Shown piece by piece: positions 62,015 through 64,000 of a DNA stretch of 64,000 nucleotides (the stretch's first letter is position 1; each line of letters starts with the position of its first letter). The position numbers were made by a program, and so were the translations under genes. The stretch covers positions 78,295 to 142,294 of the forward strand of contig CAZZBK010000001.1 of the NCBI GenBank assembly GCA_964652155.1, written 5' to 3'. Origin of the DNA: CAZZBK01 sp964652155 (lineage in GTDB: Bacteria; Planctomycetota; Planctomycetia; Pirellulales; PNKZ01). Under the pieces are notes generated by a model. It searched no databases, was not told where the DNA came from, and worked only from the letters and a program-made list of their open reading frames with translations.

Positions 62015-63550
62015 ATGTCGACCGCCCAGCAATGGCTCGCCGCCCTGCGTGAGGGGCAAGTCTCCTCGCTCGAAGTCACGCGCAGCTGCGTCGAGCAGAT
62101 TCAAAAACACGACGCGCACCTGGGCGCGTTTCTGCGGTTCGATCCCGAGCCCCCCCTCGCGCAGGCGAAACGCATCGATGAGCGCCGCGCGCGAGGCGAG
62201 TCGCTCGGGCTGCTGGCCGGCTTGCCCGTGGCGGTCAAAGACCTGTTGTGCAGTCGCGGCGAGTTGACGACCTGCGCTTCGCGCAGCCTGGCTAACTATC
62301 GCGCTCCGTACGATTCGACGGTCGTCGCCAGACTCAAGGCGGCCGACGCCGTGCTGATCGGCCGCACGAACATGGACGAGTTCGCCATGGGGGGCTCGAC
62401 CGAGAATTCCGCGTTCCAGTTGACTCGCAATCCTTGGGACACACAGCGCACGCCCGGCGGTTCCAGCGGCGGAGCCGCGGCCTGCGTCGCCGCGTCGATG
62501 GCCCCGCTCTCGATCGGCACCGACACCGGTGGCTCGATTCGTCAGCCCGCGGCGCTCTGTGGCGTGACCGGCCTGAAACCCAGCTACGGCCGGGTGAGCC
62601 GGTACGGACTCGTCGCCTTCGCCAGCAGCTTGGATCAGGTTGGGCCCATCGCCCACTCGGCCCAAGACGCGGCGACGCTGCTCGAAGTGATCGCCGGTCA
62701 CGATGAGCGCGACTCGACAAGCATCGATCGACCGGTAGAAGCCTACTCACAAACCGTCGACCGACCGCTCGATAAGCTGACGCTGGGCGTGGTCCGCGAG
62801 CATTTTGTCGGCGCTCTCAACCCCGAGGTCGAGAGCGCGGTTCGCCAGGCCATCGACGTCTTCACGAAACTTGGCGCGACGGTCCGCGATATCTCACTGC
62901 CGCACAGCAAATATGCCGTGGCGACCTACTATCTGGTTGCCCCCTGCGAGGCGTCGAGCAATCTTGCCCGATACGATGGCATCCATTACGGACATCGCAC
63001 CGACGAAAAGAAACTGCAGGCCGATCGTGCCGCGTTGCGCAAGCAACTCACCGCCGCGGGCAAAACAGCAGAACTCGCAGCGCTCGATGCGCCGCTGGTC
63101 GAGTTGTACCGTCGCAGCCGCGCCGAGGGATTTGGCAGCGAGGTCAAGCGTCGCATTATGCTTGGCAGCTACGCCCTGAGCGCTGGCTACTACGACGCAT
63201 ACTATCTCAAGGCGCTCAAGGTGCGGCGGTTGATTCGCGATGATTTCCAGCAAGCGTTCAAGCAGGTCGATTTTATCATTGGCCCCGTCACGACTTCGCC
63301 CGCCTTCAAGATTGGCGAAAAGGCCAATGACCCCTTGGCCATGTACATCGAAGATCTGTACACGGTTAGCGCCAATCTTGCGGGCATCGCGGGCATCAGC
63401 ATCCCGTGCGGGCTGAGCGACTCGGGGTTGCCGATCGGAGTGCAACTGCAAGCCGCGCCGTTCGACGAGGGGCGGCTCTTGCGTGCCGCCCACATGTATC
63501 AGCAAGCCACCGACTGGCACACCCGCCGCCCAACGCTTCAAGAACAGTAG
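62015..63550 (+). CDS. gatA: Asp/Glu-tRNA(Asn/Gln) amidotransferase subunit A
   Basis: 511 residues from the ATG at 62015; a TTG at 61973 in the same frame is possible but would add 14 unlike residues. It is an amidase-signature glutaminase. The Ser-cisSer-Lys triad is K75 (PVAVKDLL), S150 (TPGGSSGG) and S174 (DTGGSIRQPA), offset exactly 4 from K79/S154/S178 of Staphylococcus aureus GatA. LKPSYGRVSRYGLVAFASSL and FPTLKGSYALSAGYYDAYY-type segments (MLGSYALSAGYYDAYY here) complete the family pattern. Confidence 0.97.
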   Translation: MSTAQQWLAALREGQVSSLEVTRSCVEQIQKHDAHLGAFLRFDPEPPLAQAKRIDERRARGESLGLLAGLPVAVKDLLCSRGELTTCASRSLANYRAPYDSTVVARLKAADAVLIGRTNMDEFAMGGSTENSAFQLTRNPWDTQRTPGGSSGGAAACVAASMAPLSIGTDTGGSIRQPAALCGVTGLKPSYGRVSRYGLVAFASSLDQVGPIAHSAQDAATLLEVIAGHDERDSTSIDRPVEAYSQTVDRPLDKLTLGVVREHFVGALNPEVESAVRQAIDVFTKLGATVRDISLPHSKYAVATYYLVAPCEASSNLARYDGIHYGHRTDEKKLQADRAALRKQLTAAGKTAELAALDAPLVELYRRSRAEGFGSEVKRRIMLGSYALSAGYYDAYYLKALKVRRLIRDDFQQAFKQVDFIIGPVTTSPAFKIGEKANDPLAMYIEDLYTVSANLAGIAGISIPCGLSDSGLPIGVQLQAAPFDEGRLLRAAHMYQQATDWHTRRPTLQEQ

Positions 63551-63554
63551 GAAA

Positions 63555-63577
63555 GAAACCACAGATGAACACAGATG
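63555..63577. repeat. Left 23-bp direct repeat flanking GxxExxY gene
   Basis: GAAACCACAGATG followed by AACACAGATG. It differs from the right copy at two positions (A for G in both CACRGATG units). It begins 4 bases after the gatA stop and its last ATG is the start codon of the GxxExxY gene. Further CACAGA units continue to about 63590. Confidence 0.85.
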
Positions 63578-63991
63578 AACACAGAACAGATAAAGACGGA
63601 TGAGATTGATGAGCTAACCGAGAAGGTGATCGGGTGCGCTTTTAAGGTGGCGAATGATTTGGGGAACGGTTTTTTAGAGAAGGTTTATGAGAACGCATTG
63701 ACGCATGAGATGCGGAAGCTGGGGCTCGTTGTTGAACAGCAGCGAGCGTTGGAAGTGCGATATGACGGAGTGTTGGTTGGGAATTACGTGGCGGATATCG
63801 TTGTGGCCAATTCGCTGCTCATTGAACTAAAAACGGCCAAGGCTCTCGACGACATTCACACCGCCCAGTGCCTGAATTATTTGAAAGCGACCGGTTTGCC
63901 GATTTGCCTTTTGTTCAACTTTGGAACACCCAAGCTCGAAATCAAACGACTGGTCGGCAGGACATTCCCGAAGGGAAGAAACCACGGATGA
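63575..63991 (+). CDS. GxxExxY protein with PD-(D/E)XK-like motif
   Basis: 138 residues. The name-giving motif GFLEKVY lies near residue 33. ADIVVANSLLIELKTAK (about 74-90) has an Asp, then Glu-x-Lys, which is the spacing of a PD-(D/E)XK nuclease core; nuclease activity is an inference. The ATG (63575) falls inside the left 23-bp repeat copy and the TGA (63989-63991) inside the right copy. Base composition is visibly lower in GC (28 of 60 at 63601-63660 versus 40 of 60 at 63481-63540), consistent with acquired DNA. Family members occur in many copies in planctomycete and verrucomicrobial genomes; function is not established. Confidence 0.9.
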   Translation: MNTEQIKTDEIDELTEKVIGCAFKVANDLGNGFLEKVYENALTHEMRKLGLVVEQQRALEVRYDGVLVGNYVADIVVANSLLIELKTAKALDDIHTAQCLNYLKATGLPICLLFNFGTPKLEIKRLVGRTFPKGRNHG

Positions 63992-64000
63992 ACACGGATG
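63978..64000. repeat. Right 23-bp direct repeat flanking GxxExxY gene
   Basis: GAAACCACGGATG followed by AACACGGATG, reaching the window edge, so the array may continue. The first ATG-A provides the TGA stop of the GxxExxY gene at 63989-63991. The distance from the left copy is 423 bases. Confidence 0.85.

Noticed and set aside
1..64000. CRISPR array, rRNA or tRNA genes, integrases and classical transposases
   Set aside because: Looked for regular short repeats with unique spacers, tRNA-like cloverleaf ends and DDE or tyrosine-recombinase proteins; none were found by eye. The 23-bp repeats near 63.6 and 64.0 kb have a gene, not spacers, between them.

Overview
The window reads as a high-GC chromosome segment from a planctomycete, most likely in the Pirellulales range. 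Pointers are a DUF1501 protein, Tat-signal Gfo/Idh/MocA and DUF1501 enzymes, a 1964-residue secreted protein with an LEPR-XLL-like N-terminus, a YdjY protein, a C-x4-C formylglycine-generating-enzyme relative, a MoxR/DUF58/VWA locus, frequent GTG/TTG starts and weak Shine-Dalgarno signals. Assignment to an order is inference. No rRNA, tRNA, CRISPR array, prophage or complete insertion sequence was seen.

Layout. 1-12.2 kb: a truncated zinc-ribbon protein, a DUF11 surface protein, an EboD-like sugar-phosphate cyclase, a secreted unknown, a leftward kinase-psd-pssA phospholipid block, a methyltransferase, a DUF1501/TolB-like pair and an M24 peptidase. 12.3-23.9 kb: the giant secreted protein, ApbE, a lipoprotein FGE homologue, a Gfo/Idh/MocA oxidoreductase and an NPCBM-like secreted protein.

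23.9-43.8 kb is the most coherent block: nine rightward genes, four of the junctions being 4-bp stop/start overlaps. It encodes an ECF sigma factor, a 1559-residue membrane protein with PQQ-like repeats, a Tat-exported alpha/alpha-barrel-like protein, two membrane proteins with VWA-type MIDAS motifs, a DUF4175-like membrane protein, a 1555-residue exported Ala/Gln coiled coil, a MoxR ATPase and a DUF58 protein. I read it as one envelope-associated MoxR/VWA machine with its own transcription factor.

44-63.5 kb is mostly housekeeping and small metabolism: redoxin, MutT-type Nudix, YdjY, an unknown 626-residue protein, YggS, DUF167, a YkgJ cysteine-cluster protein, HisS, UPF0261, UbiD-type decarboxylase, GH57 glucanotransferase, two small membrane proteins, enolase, RarD, a membrane-anchored CX5R phosphatase, then rpmB-gatC-gatA.

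The right edge (63.55-64.0 kb) holds a lower-GC GxxExxY gene with a PD-(D/E)XK-like motif. It lies between two 23-bp near-identical direct repeats that contain its start and stop codons. This is the best candidate for an under-described mobile or repeat-associated unit. A second dispersed repeat (an exact 18-mer) occurs near 20.55 and 57.19 kb.
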